A program made the position numbers and the translations under genes. Positions 50,584 through 58,909 of a stretch of DNA of 64,000 bases are shown here, piece after piece. The stretch comes from Natronospira proteinivora. Lineage in GTDB: Bacteria > Pseudomonadota > Gammaproteobacteria > Natronospirales > Natronospiraceae. The notes under the pieces are model-generated. The model searched no databases. It was not told the DNA's origin and saw nothing but the letters and a program-made list of their open reading frames with translations. Within the stretch, counting starts at the first letter, position 1, and each line of letters opens with the position of its first letter. The stretch covers positions 87,237-151,236 of the forward strand of contig NZ_JALJYF010000003.1 of assembly GCF_024170465.1 (NCBI RefSeq), given 5' to 3'.

Positions 50584-51090
50584 ATGGATCAGTTTGTCGG
50601 TGAAATTCGGATGTTCGCGGGTGATTTCGCCCCGGATGGCTGGTTGATCTGTGACGGCCAGTTGTTACCAATTGCGCAATATGAAGTCTTGTTTGTTCTG
50701 CTCGGGACCACCTACGGCGGCGACGGCCAGACCACTTTCGGATTGCCGGACCTGCGCGGCCGCGTGCCCGTCCACCCGGGGAATCAGTATGCCGCGGGAC
50801 AAGTCGGTGGGCAGGAAACGGTCAGCCTCACCAGTAATCAGCTTCCCGCTCATGATCATGCCATGAATGTCAGTCAAGAATCCGCCAGCGCTAGCGACCC
50901 TGCTGGGCGGCTGATGGCAGCGAAAACCGGCGGCCCGGACCTTTATTCGGAAACGCAAAGTGCATCGGCGGATTTCAGTCCGAATGCCTTGCAAGCAGTG
51001 GGTGGCGCTCAGCCCCACAACAATATGATGCCCTTTCAAGTGCTGAATTTTATTATCGCTTCTGTTGGTATGTATCCAACACAGGATTGA
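50584..51090 (+). CDS. Tail-collar domain (MdpB-like) protein 2
   Basis: 168 residues: FVGEIRMFAGDFAPDGWLIC, LLGTTYGGDGQTTFGLPDLR, GRVPVHPGNQYAAGQVGGQE, and AQPHNNMMPFQVLNFIIASV. ATG 50584 has AGGAG 7 bases upstream; the TTG just before is less likely. It is colinear with copies 1 and 3, which flank it with gaps under 30 bases. The middle region (about residues 88-140) differs most among the three. Confidence 0.88.
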   Translation: MDQFVGEIRMFAGDFAPDGWLICDGQLLPIAQYEVLFVLLGTTYGGDGQTTFGLPDLRGRVPVHPGNQYAAGQVGGQETVSLTSNQLPAHDHAMNVSQESASASDPAGRLMAAKTGGPDLYSETQSASADFSPNALQAVGGAQPHNNMMPFQVLNFIIASVGMYPTQD

Positions 51091-51115
51091 TCGTTATTGA
51101 CGTTGAGGACAATGT

Positions 51116-51643
51116 ATGGAGCCGTTTGTTGGTGAAGTTCGTATGATGGGTTTTGGGTTCGCCCCCAGAGGTTGGGCCTTGTGTGATGGGCAGTTGCTGT
51201 CTGTTAGTCAACACGCGGCTCTTTATTCAATCCTGGGCACCCGTTTCGGCGGCAATGGACGAACAAACTTCGGTTTACCCGATCTGCGCCAGCGTATTCC
51301 CCTGGGTCAAGGACAGGGCCCGGGTTTGGGGCCGCGCCGTCTGGGCGAGACCGGGGGTGGGAATCGTGTGAGCCTGACAGCTGAGCAAATGCCCTTGCAC
51401 CGCCATACCCTGAAATTTGCACCCGGGACACGCGGCAGTGGGCAAGCGGACTCAGATGAGCCAAAGGACAATGTCTTCGCTACACAGGGCGGGCAGGCTT
51501 ATGCACCCGATGCCAATGGAAAGTTCATGGCCGACGATGCCCTGTCCACGGTGGGGCAAGGCCAGGCCCATGAAAACCGTCAGCCCTATCTGACCATGAA
51601 TTTCTGTATTGCCCTGGAAGGGATCTTTCCACCTCGGCCTTGA
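51116..51643 (+). CDS. Tail-collar domain (MdpB-like) protein 3
   Basis: 175 residues: FVGEVRMMGFGFAPRGWALC, YSILGTRFGGNGRTNFGLPD, LRQRIPLGQGQGPGLGPRRL, and HENRQPYLTMNFCIALEGIF. It has a longer Gly-rich loop than the other two. GAGGAC lies before ATG 51116. Third of three paralogs, followed by the GNAT gene after 27 bases. Confidence 0.88.
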   Translation: MEPFVGEVRMMGFGFAPRGWALCDGQLLSVSQHAALYSILGTRFGGNGRTNFGLPDLRQRIPLGQGQGPGLGPRRLGETGGGNRVSLTAEQMPLHRHTLKFAPGTRGSGQADSDEPKDNVFATQGGQAYAPDANGKFMADDALSTVGQGQAHENRQPYLTMNFCIALEGIFPPRP

Positions 51644-51670
51644 AGGTTCGCGGGGGTATTGGAGCCATAT

Positions 51671-52273
51671 ATGGACAAGGCCGGGCAGTTTGAGCAGATC
51701 CAGTCGGCCCTGATGGTCAGGCCGGGGCTTGTCTTGCGCCGGGCCTTTCACCCGGCGGCATCCTGGCCCCTGCCCGACGAACAGGACTGGCAAACGCTGC
51801 AGGCCATTTATGCCAGCACCCGGGAAACGGAGCTGGCGCATGTGCCCTGGCCGGAATCCCAGAAGGCCGAATTCTTGGCCATGCAATTCAAGGCCCAGCA
51901 TGCGGATTATTCCCGCAACCGTCCGGATGCGGTGTTTGCTTTGCTGGAAAAAGAAGGGGAGGCGGTGGGTCGCTTGTATCTGGATTGGGCCGACAATGAT
52001 TGCCGCATCGTGGATATCGCCTTGTTGCCCGGCTGGCGCAGCCAAGGCCTGGGCGGTGCGGTGCTGGATTGCTTGGCCGCTCAGGCAGAGACGCAGGGGT
52101 ATTCATTGAGTATCCATGTGGAAAAACACAATCCAGCTCGGCGTTTGTATCAAGGCAAGGGTTTCGAATTACAGTCCAGTGGCGCTGTTTATGATTTGAT
52201 GCAGCGCTCCACACAGCCTGCCGAGATTACAAGGAGTATTGACAGCTCGGCGGAGGTTGTTGTCAGTGAGTGA
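51671..52273 (+). CDS. GNAT-family N-acetyltransferase
   Basis: 200 residues with the acetyl-CoA loop motif GWRSQGLGGAVLDCL (R-x-x-G-x-G) and the C-terminal ARRLYQGKGFE typical of GNAT enzymes. ATG 51671 has GGAG upstream. The stop overlaps the next gene's GTG by 8 bases. Its place between the tail-collar genes and the Ig-repeat gene suggests modification of one of these proteins or of a surface component; this is inference. Confidence 0.82.
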   Translation: MDKAGQFEQIQSALMVRPGLVLRRAFHPAASWPLPDEQDWQTLQAIYASTRETELAHVPWPESQKAEFLAMQFKAQHADYSRNRPDAVFALLEKEGEAVGRLYLDWADNDCRIVDIALLPGWRSQGLGGAVLDCLAAQAETQGYSLSIHVEKHNPARRLYQGKGFELQSSGAVYDLMQRSTQPAEITRSIDSSAEVVVSE

Positions 52274-52556
52274 TGAACTTAAGGGGTACCAGGCCATGAT
52301 TGGCCAACGCTTTGAGCTGGAAGGCGCGCCCCAGGGGGTATCCGACTTGCAGTTATTGGAAGCCCGAGCCTTGAGGGAAGCCCCGGTTAACGGCGCACGC
52401 CAGCCATTCAGTTTGCTGTTCCGGGGCCCGATGGAGCCGAAGTTGCCGCAAGCGACCTACATCTTGCGGCAGGATGATAAACAAGTGGAAGCATTGTTTC
52501 TCGTACCCGTCGGCCCTGATGGCAAGGGTCTGTGTTACGAAGCAGTGTTTAATTGA
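52266..52556 (+). CDS. Small protein associated with tail-collar operons (DUF6916-like)
   Basis: 96 residues: MIGQRFELEGAPQGVSDLQL near the N-terminus, then FSLLFRGPMEPKLPQATYIL and EALFLVPVGPDGKGLCYEAV. By eye it resembles the DUF6916 family found beside tail-collar genes, but this is a memory-based match. Start GTG 52266 overlaps the GNAT stop and has GGAGG upstream. No signal peptide. Function unknown. Confidence 0.6.
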   Translation: MSDELKGYQAMIGQRFELEGAPQGVSDLQLLEARALREAPVNGARQPFSLLFRGPMEPKLPQATYILRQDDKQVEALFLVPVGPDGKGLCYEAVFN

Positions 52557-52611
52557 AAACAATGGATTGGGTCATGGCCTTTAGTGCCGTGGTGCCAAGG
52601 AGTCCGGCGGA

Positions 52612-55600
52612 GTGGGCAGTAAGATGAAAAAAATATTCGGTCAAAGTCAGTGGCAGGCCTTTTTCATGGTCTTGGCATTCCTCATGCTTGCTTTGCCTTC
52701 CGCTGCGATGGCCAATGGCGATTCAGTGACCGTGGATGTGGGTGAGCTGGAATCGGACAAGGAAGTGACTGTCCGTTTCCAGGCCACCGTGTCGACTGAC
52801 TTGCCTGCCTCTGATTCCTCTGTCACGCGAAATGTCACGGTATCTGGTCAGGATGACGGCGGTACCCCCTTGACCGATGTGACGGCCACTACCACTGCCC
52901 CGGTTTCCCGGGTGATCACACAAACTCAGATCGACGAGTTCCGCGCAGGCGGTGGCAGTGTGGGCCATATCCAACTGGGTGAATCAGTCGAAGTCCATGT
53001 TTCGGTGGATTCCGGTCCTAGTGGTGGCCCGGTGCCGGAGGGAGAAACCGTCACCGTGAGCGGTGGGGGCGCCAGCAGTTGCGGGGCAACCCTGGATGCC
53101 GCTGGCGAAGGCAGTTGCGAACTGACACCCACGGCAGGCGGTGAGCAGGACATCCAGGCCAGCTTCGCCCAGACCAGTGAGTTTGAAGCCAGCGATGCCA
53201 CGCCCCTTGACCTGCTGGTTAATCGACCGCCTGCCTTTGACACGACCCCGGATACCGAGATCGGCGAAGGGCTACCCTATGAGTACATTGCCTCGGTCTC
53301 AGACCCCGATGGCCATAGCCTGGGTCTGACAGCAGCTACCTTGCCGGATTGGTTGAGCTTGGTGGATAACGGCGATGACAGCGCCACCCTGTCCGGCACG
53401 CCGGGATTGGCCGATGTAGGTGATCATTCGGTGGTGATTGAAGCCGATGACGGTTTTGGCGGCATTACCCAACAAGACTTCACGATTACGGTCACGGAAA
53501 ATACCCTGCCCGAATTCACCAGCACCCCAGTTACTGAAGTAGGTGTGCTTCGGGATTATGAATCTACCGTGGTGGCGGTGGACCAGGATGACGACTACAT
53601 CACCCTGAGTGTGGACAACGCACCTGCCTGGTTGAGTTTTACCCAAACTGTGGATGATGCCGGTTACGCCGAGGGCGTGCTCAGCGGCACCCCGGGCGCC
53701 GGTGATGACGGTGACTACAGTATTGACCTGATCGCCAATGATGGTCGTGGTGCCGATGTGATGGATACCTTCACCCTGACGGTGGAGCCCAATACGCCGC
53801 CGGCATTTGATAGCACGCCCGTGGAAGGAGGCGGCGAAGGCCTGGACTACGAGTACGAAGTCATCGTCACGGATCCGGATGGGGATGAAATCGATCTCAG
53901 CAAGACGCCCCTTGGTGAACCCTGGCTGGATTTTACTCAAACCCTCAATGAGCCTGGCGAGGCCAGAGGGATCCTGAGTGGGTCTCCGGAGATGGGTGAT
54001 GCCGGAAACTATAGTATTGAGATTCATGCCGAGGACGAGCGCGGTGAGACCACCGTTCAGAGTTTCACGCTGCAGATTGATGAAAATAGCTTGCCGAGCA
54101 TAACGAGTACGCCGGTGACGGATGCCGATGAAAACATCCCGTATCACTATGATGTCGAGGCAAGCGATCCGGATGGGGATGCGTTGACCTTCACGATGAC
54201 CACCGGCCCTGCCTGGCTTTCACTCAGCTCAAGTGATGACACGACGGCAGAGCTGTCAGGTGAGCCGGGCTCATCCGATGTGGGGACGCATAATGTGACC
54301 CTGGAAGTGGATGATGGTCGGGGCGGCGTGGATACCCAGAGCTTCACTATTGACGTAGAAGCCAATCAGCCGCCGGAGTTTGTCAGCAGTCCTCAGACAG
54401 AGTTCCGAGAAGGTGATAACTATAGTTACACGGTGGTGACCATCGATCCGGACGGAGACCCCATTACCCTGACGGCCCGTACGCTGCCGGATTGGTTGAG
54501 CTTCAGCGATAACGGTGACGGTAGTGCTTTGCTTGAGGGCAGTGTAGGTGCCGATGAGGTGGGCAGCCACTCGGTCGTGCTGGAAGCGGAAGACGACCGA
54601 GGTGGCATGACCGAGCAAAGCTTCACTATCGAGGTGGAAGCCAATCAGCCGCCGGAATTCACCAGCAGTCCGGAGACAAACATCCGAGAGGGCGATGACT
54701 ATAACTACTCGGTGGCGGCCAGCGATCCGGAAGGTGACCCCATTACGCTGACTGCTACCAGTCTGCCGGATTGGTTGAGCTTTAGTGATGCCGGTGATGG
54801 AAGCGGCGAGCTTGAGGGGAGCGCCGGTGCCGATGAGGTGGGCAGTCATTCAGTGGTATTGGAAGCGGAAGATGATCGGGGCGGTATGACCGAGCAAAGC
54901 TTTACCATTGAGGTGGACGCGAACCAGCCGCCCGAGTTCACCAGCAGCCCGGAGACGGACATCCGGGAGGGTGATGACTATAGCTATTCGGTGGTGGCCA
55001 GCGATCCGGAAGAGGACCCCATTACCCTGACGGCCCGTACGCTGCCGGAATGGTTGAGCTTCAGTGATGGTGGTGACGGTAGCGGCTCGCTTGAAGGGAG
55101 CGCCGGTGCCGATGAGGTAGGCAGCCACTCGGTAGTGCTGGAAGCGGAAGACGACCGGGGCGGTGTGACGGAGCAAAGCTTCACGATTGAAGTGGAAGCC
55201 AATCAGGCGCCGGAGTTCACCAGCAGCCCGGAGACGGACATCCGAGAGGGCGATGACTATAGCTATGCGGTGGTCGCCAGCGATCCGGAAGGTGATCCGA
55301 TCATCCTGACGGCCAGTACGCTGCCGGACTGGCTGAGCTTCAGTGATGCCGGTGACGGCAGCGGTGAGCTTGAGGGCAGTGTGGGTGCCGATGAAGTGGG
55401 CAGCCATTCGGTGGTGCTGGAAGCCGAAGACGACCGGAGTGGTGTGGCTGAGCAAAGCTTCACCATTGAGGTGGAAGCGAACCAGCCGCCGGAGTTTACC
55501 AGCAGTCCTGAGACGGAAGCCGATGTGGGTGAGGCTTATCATTATGAAGTCACGGCCACAGATCCGGAAGGTGATCCAATCGAGTTGTCTGCGCTTGAAT

Positions 55601-58236
55601 TGCCGGACTGGCTTTCCTTGTCTGATCAGGGTGATGGAAATGGAGAGCTGTCGGGTACGCCCGAGGAGACAGATGAAGGCGAGCATGAAGTTCGTTTGCT
55701 GGTTGCCGATGATCGGGGTGGAGAAAATGAGCAAACCTTCACGATCGAAGTCGAGGATATTGAAGCACCGGAATTTACCAGTACACCGCTTACACGTGCT
55801 GAACCCGGTGAATCCTATGAGTACGTTATTAACGCAAGTGGCGATGAATTAACCTTTAGCGCACCAGTCTTGCCTGATTGGTTGACTCTGAACGATCAGG
55901 GGGACGGGGTCGCCGAGCTCAGTGGTACACCCAGTGGTAATGATGAAGGGAGTCATGCCATTGAGCTGGTTGCTGAAAACCGTCGAGGGCAGGATGAGCA
56001 GTCATTTGATATTCAGGTTATTGATGGGGTGAGCTTCATTAGTGATCCTGTGCCCCATGTCATTATCGAGCAAGAATATACTTATCTTGTCGAGACGCTG
56101 TCGGCCTCTCCTGAAGACGTGGAAATCAGCGGCGAAGAGTTGCCTGACTGGTTGGATTTAACAGACCTGGGTGATGGGACTGCCGTACTGGAAGGCTCGC
56201 CGTCTGAAGAAGACATTGGCAGTTATTCCCTCGCCTTAAGTGCGGAGTATCGAGATGCTGCTGATCAGCAGGGCTATGACTTGCATGTCTTGAGTGGCGA
56301 GTCTGCGGACCCGCTTGTCAGTCTTGATGCACGAGCTCGCTTTGTTGCCGAGGGGGATCCGATTCAATGGGAGGTTGATCTCCGGAATCAGGGGCTGGAA
56401 GAGACTGAGCCGATGCGTATTTCGGTGGAGTTTTTTGCCGATGAAGCTTTTGAAGTGAGTATCGCCCCCTCTGTCAACTGCAGTTCGGTGGATGAGCCGG
56501 AGGTAGCCACAGTAGCCCTGAATTGTGATGCCGAAGCGCTGGTAGCAGGAGAACAGTGGCTGTCCTCGGTGGAGGCTGAATTATCCAGTGCCCAGGATGT
56601 GTTTACTCGGGTTCGAGTCCTTGAAGAGACATCCAGCGAACAAGTGCTTGTGGATGCTGATGTGGCTGAGGTTCATGTCTATGACACGCTTTGGACCGAG
56701 CCCACGCATTCCACTGAAGTGGAGACTACTGTACTGGCCCGTGGCGATCTGACCCTGGATGGCCGAAAAGACCTTGTTCTAGCGGATGGAAGTAGTGGAC
56801 GGATCCGCCTTATGGCAGATCAGGGGAATGCCGACTTTTACGAACTGATCAGCTTTGACCATCCGGGAGAAATTCGTGTCTTGAGTCTGGCGAGCATTAG
56901 CGACGGTGATCGTCCAGAGCTGATTGTGGCAGGCGGTGATGAGCGTGCCCGAGTCTACCAGTATGACGGGACAGGGTTTTCCACCTATCAGGTTTTGGAT
57001 GACAGCGAGGGGGTGACAGGCATTGCCGCTAATCAGCCCGACAATGCTGAGGATAAGATTGTAGCTTTCTCGGCCAGGCCTGGGGTTGAGAACTCAGTCT
57101 GGACGGTCACGGATGAAGGCATTTTGCAGCGAGTGGCCTCTCTGGGAGATCAGGACAGTAGGGCTGTGGCCATGGCGGATCTGGACCAAACAGGGATAAA
57201 ACAGCTGATTTTCGCCAATCACGATGGTCCGGCGCGGATTTACCGTGATCGTTCCGATGAGCCGGGTGGATTGGATTATGGCTTGGATCAGGAGCTGGGC
57301 GACGGTGGTTTCGTGGATGTCGCCGTCGGTGATTTTGATGGTGATGGTATACAGGATGTTGCCTTTGCCGCTTCTTCCCAGGACGGGAACGACCTGGATC
57401 CGCCATTGAACCCGGTCTATTTTGGTGATGGGCAGGGTTTGTTGGGTGATCGAGCGTATATGGGGCGGAGCGATACCCTTTCATTGCTTAGCGTACCGGC
57501 TCCCTTTGGTTTGGGGCATGACTTGGCAGTGGTCAACCGTGGTGGGGCGCAGCAGCACTATGCCTTTTCCGAAGATCGCTCTCCGACACTGGATGGGCTG
57601 ATGAAGGCCGTTCACCATGTAGAGGCTGCGCTGTTCGGTGATTTGGACCACAGTGGGCTTCTGGATGGCGTATTTGTCCGCGGTGATGAAGGTATGGAGG
57701 TCTTCCTCAGGAGTGATTTCCTGGAAGAAGGCGAACAATTGGCGGATCTGTCTGTGGAGTTGACGGTTTCCCATTCTCGACAGCCTCTGGGTGAGCCAGT
57801 CGAGGTGACGGTCTTGATTCGCAATGATGGTCCGGATGAGGCGAGGGGAGCGAGCGTGACGCTGCCCTATAGCAGCCTGTTTGATCTATCGGCTTTCAAG
57901 AAAGGGGAGGCGTGGTGCGAGGTGGACAACGCCACGATTGATTGCGACCTGCCGTTTATCGCGGCGGATGAGGCTTTGGAAATTCGCTTCGTAGGCAGTT
58001 CCGATTCCCCTGGCCTGGCTTACTTCGATGTGGAAGTCTCGGCAACCACCGAAGATCCGGTTTCCGAAAACAATCATGACATAGCGGAAGTGACATTTGT
58101 CCGCCTGCAGGACCGGCAGGTGAGTGGCGGCGGTTCTTTGAGCTCCTTCACGATTGCTGCACTGTTGCTTGTCATGCTACTTGGACTGATTGGGAAGGGT
58201 GGAAACAGGCCTCGTGTTCGCGATTCCCTCCCATGA
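52612..58236 (+). CDS. Giant Ig-repeat surface protein with FG-GAP-like region and GlyGly-CTERM tail
   Basis: 1874 residues. Signal peptide about 1-35 (VLAFLMLALPSAAMANG); a beta-rich N-terminal region; eleven tandem putative-Ig (He_PIG-type) repeats from about residue 204 to 1228; an FG-GAP/VCBS-like propeller region about 1377-1700 (VGDFDGDGIQDVAFA); a DUF11-like domain; and a GlyGly-CTERM signal: GGG at 1839-1841, hydrophobic helix FTIAALLLVMLLGLIG, basic tail. Strongly acidic. GTG 52612 with AAGGAG is used; ATG 52624 is an alternative. Its stop overlaps the rhombosortase start. Likely exported through type II secretion and processed by that protease. Confidence 0.85.
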   Translation: MGSKMKKIFGQSQWQAFFMVLAFLMLALPSAAMANGDSVTVDVGELESDKEVTVRFQATVSTDLPASDSSVTRNVTVSGQDDGGTPLTDVTATTTAPVSRVITQTQIDEFRAGGGSVGHIQLGESVEVHVSVDSGPSGGPVPEGETVTVSGGGASSCGATLDAAGEGSCELTPTAGGEQDIQASFAQTSEFEASDATPLDLLVNRPPAFDTTPDTEIGEGLPYEYIASVSDPDGHSLGLTAATLPDWLSLVDNGDDSATLSGTPGLADVGDHSVVIEADDGFGGITQQDFTITVTENTLPEFTSTPVTEVGVLRDYESTVVAVDQDDDYITLSVDNAPAWLSFTQTVDDAGYAEGVLSGTPGAGDDGDYSIDLIANDGRGADVMDTFTLTVEPNTPPAFDSTPVEGGGEGLDYEYEVIVTDPDGDEIDLSKTPLGEPWLDFTQTLNEPGEARGILSGSPEMGDAGNYSIEIHAEDERGETTVQSFTLQIDENSLPSITSTPVTDADENIPYHYDVEASDPDGDALTFTMTTGPAWLSLSSSDDTTAELSGEPGSSDVGTHNVTLEVDDGRGGVDTQSFTIDVEANQPPEFVSSPQTEFREGDNYSYTVVTIDPDGDPITLTARTLPDWLSFSDNGDGSALLEGSVGADEVGSHSVVLEAEDDRGGMTEQSFTIEVEANQPPEFTSSPETNIREGDDYNYSVAASDPEGDPITLTATSLPDWLSFSDAGDGSGELEGSAGADEVGSHSVVLEAEDDRGGMTEQSFTIEVDANQPPEFTSSPETDIREGDDYSYSVVASDPEEDPITLTARTLPEWLSFSDGGDGSGSLEGSAGADEVGSHSVVLEAEDDRGGVTEQSFTIEVEANQAPEFTSSPETDIREGDDYSYAVVASDPEGDPIILTASTLPDWLSFSDAGDGSGELEGSVGADEVGSHSVVLEAEDDRSGVAEQSFTIEVEANQPPEFTSSPETEADVGEAYHYEVTATDPEGDPIELSALELPDWLSLSDQGDGNGELSGTPEETDEGEHEVRLLVADDRGGENEQTFTIEVEDIEAPEFTSTPLTRAEPGESYEYVINASGDELTFSAPVLPDWLTLNDQGDGVAELSGTPSGNDEGSHAIELVAENRRGQDEQSFDIQVIDGVSFISDPVPHVIIEQEYTYLVETLSASPEDVEISGEELPDWLDLTDLGDGTAVLEGSPSEEDIGSYSLALSAEYRDAADQQGYDLHVLSGESADPLVSLDARARFVAEGDPIQWEVDLRNQGLEETEPMRISVEFFADEAFEVSIAPSVNCSSVDEPEVATVALNCDAEALVAGEQWLSSVEAELSSAQDVFTRVRVLEETSSEQVLVDADVAEVHVYDTLWTEPTHSTEVETTVLARGDLTLDGRKDLVLADGSSGRIRLMADQGNADFYELISFDHPGEIRVLSLASISDGDRPELIVAGGDERARVYQYDGTGFSTYQVLDDSEGVTGIAANQPDNAEDKIVAFSARPGVENSVWTVTDEGILQRVASLGDQDSRAVAMADLDQTGIKQLIFANHDGPARIYRDRSDEPGGLDYGLDQELGDGGFVDVAVGDFDGDGIQDVAFAASSQDGNDLDPPLNPVYFGDGQGLLGDRAYMGRSDTLSLLSVPAPFGLGHDLAVVNRGGAQQHYAFSEDRSPTLDGLMKAVHHVEAALFGDLDHSGLLDGVFVRGDEGMEVFLRSDFLEEGEQLADLSVELTVSHSRQPLGEPVEVTVLIRNDGPDEARGASVTLPYSSLFDLSAFKKGEAWCEVDNATIDCDLPFIAADEALEIRFVGSSDSPGLAYFDVEVSATTEDPVSENNHDIAEVTFVRLQDRQVSGGGSLSSFTIAALLLVMLLGLIGKGGNRPRVRDSLP
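54364..55479 (+). repeat. Four near-identical 279-bp units in the Ig-repeat gene
   Basis: Repeats 5-8 begin at 54364, 54643, 54922 and 55201, each exactly 279 bases (93 codons). Each contains the strings QPPEF or QAPEF, ADEVGSHSVVLEAEDDR and EQSFTIEV. They are far more alike than repeats 1-4 and 9-11, pointing to recent amplification or gene conversion. Confidence 0.9.
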
Positions 58237-58868
58237 AGTGGATGCCTCAGCGTTTGCCCTTTAGTGCTCTCCCGGAGGGCCAGGGCAGGCGGTTGATAGG
58301 TGTTCTACTATTGCTGGCACTGCCAGCGGCTCTGATGGCCTGGCTGGGTGAGACAGCGCAGAACCTGTTTGCCTATCAGCGGGACGCTATCCAGGATGGA
58401 CAGTGGTGGCGCTGGTTGAGCGGGCACTGGGTTCACTTTAGTCTTGAACATCTCATGATGAACCTGCTTGGCTTGCTACTGCTGGGTTGGCTTGTGACAG
58501 GGTGGCTGGGCACCACGAACCTGTTTTTCTGTGCGCTGGTAGGCGCCGTGGGTATCAGTGCGGGGTTTTGGTTCTTCTATCCAGAGTTGCAGCTTTACGT
58601 AGGTCTATCTGGCGTGTGCGCCGCCGTCTGGGCGGCCGGGGCGGTGGCCGGTATTCGTTGTCGGGCCCTGCTGGCGGCTGCTTTGTTCTTGCTTCTGGTG
58701 GTTCGTCTCATCCTGGATTTCACAAGCCCGTTATCAGAGATGAGCGCGACAGCAATTCAGGGGCAGGTTGTGGTGGAAGCCCATCTCTATGGCGCTATTG
58801 TGGGGGCTTGTTTCGCGCTTTTTCTCCCCCGGAGGTGGTTGGGGGCTGCCATGCCCCCGGAGCAATAA
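58233..58868 (+). CDS. Rhombosortase (rhomboid-family intramembrane protease)
   Basis: 211 residues, about six membrane helices. The catalytic Ser126 lies in LYVGLSGVCAA and His184 in VEAHLYGAIVG. The conserved helix-2 motif is HWVHFSLEHLMMNLLG, with His73 and Asn77. It has the compact six-helix form of the rhombosortases that cleave GlyGly-CTERM proteins. ATG 58233 overlaps the stop of the Ig-repeat gene (ATGA), so protease and apparent substrate are translationally coupled. Confidence 0.88.
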   Translation: MKWMPQRLPFSALPEGQGRRLIGVLLLLALPAALMAWLGETAQNLFAYQRDAIQDGQWWRWLSGHWVHFSLEHLMMNLLGLLLLGWLVTGWLGTTNLFFCALVGAVGISAGFWFFYPELQLYVGLSGVCAAVWAAGAVAGIRCRALLAAALFLLLVVRLILDFTSPLSEMSATAIQGQVVVEAHLYGAIVGACFALFLPRRWLGAAMPPEQ

Positions 58869-58909
58869 CCGTTGCCCGAGGCCGCAGCTGTCTGAATTAG
58901 CAGCTTGTT

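Noticed and set aside
50068..51643. Prophage remnant
   Set aside because: Only the collar-type proteins are present; there is no integrase, terminase, capsid, tail tube, lysis gene or attachment site nearby, and the genes sit in a surface-protein operon.
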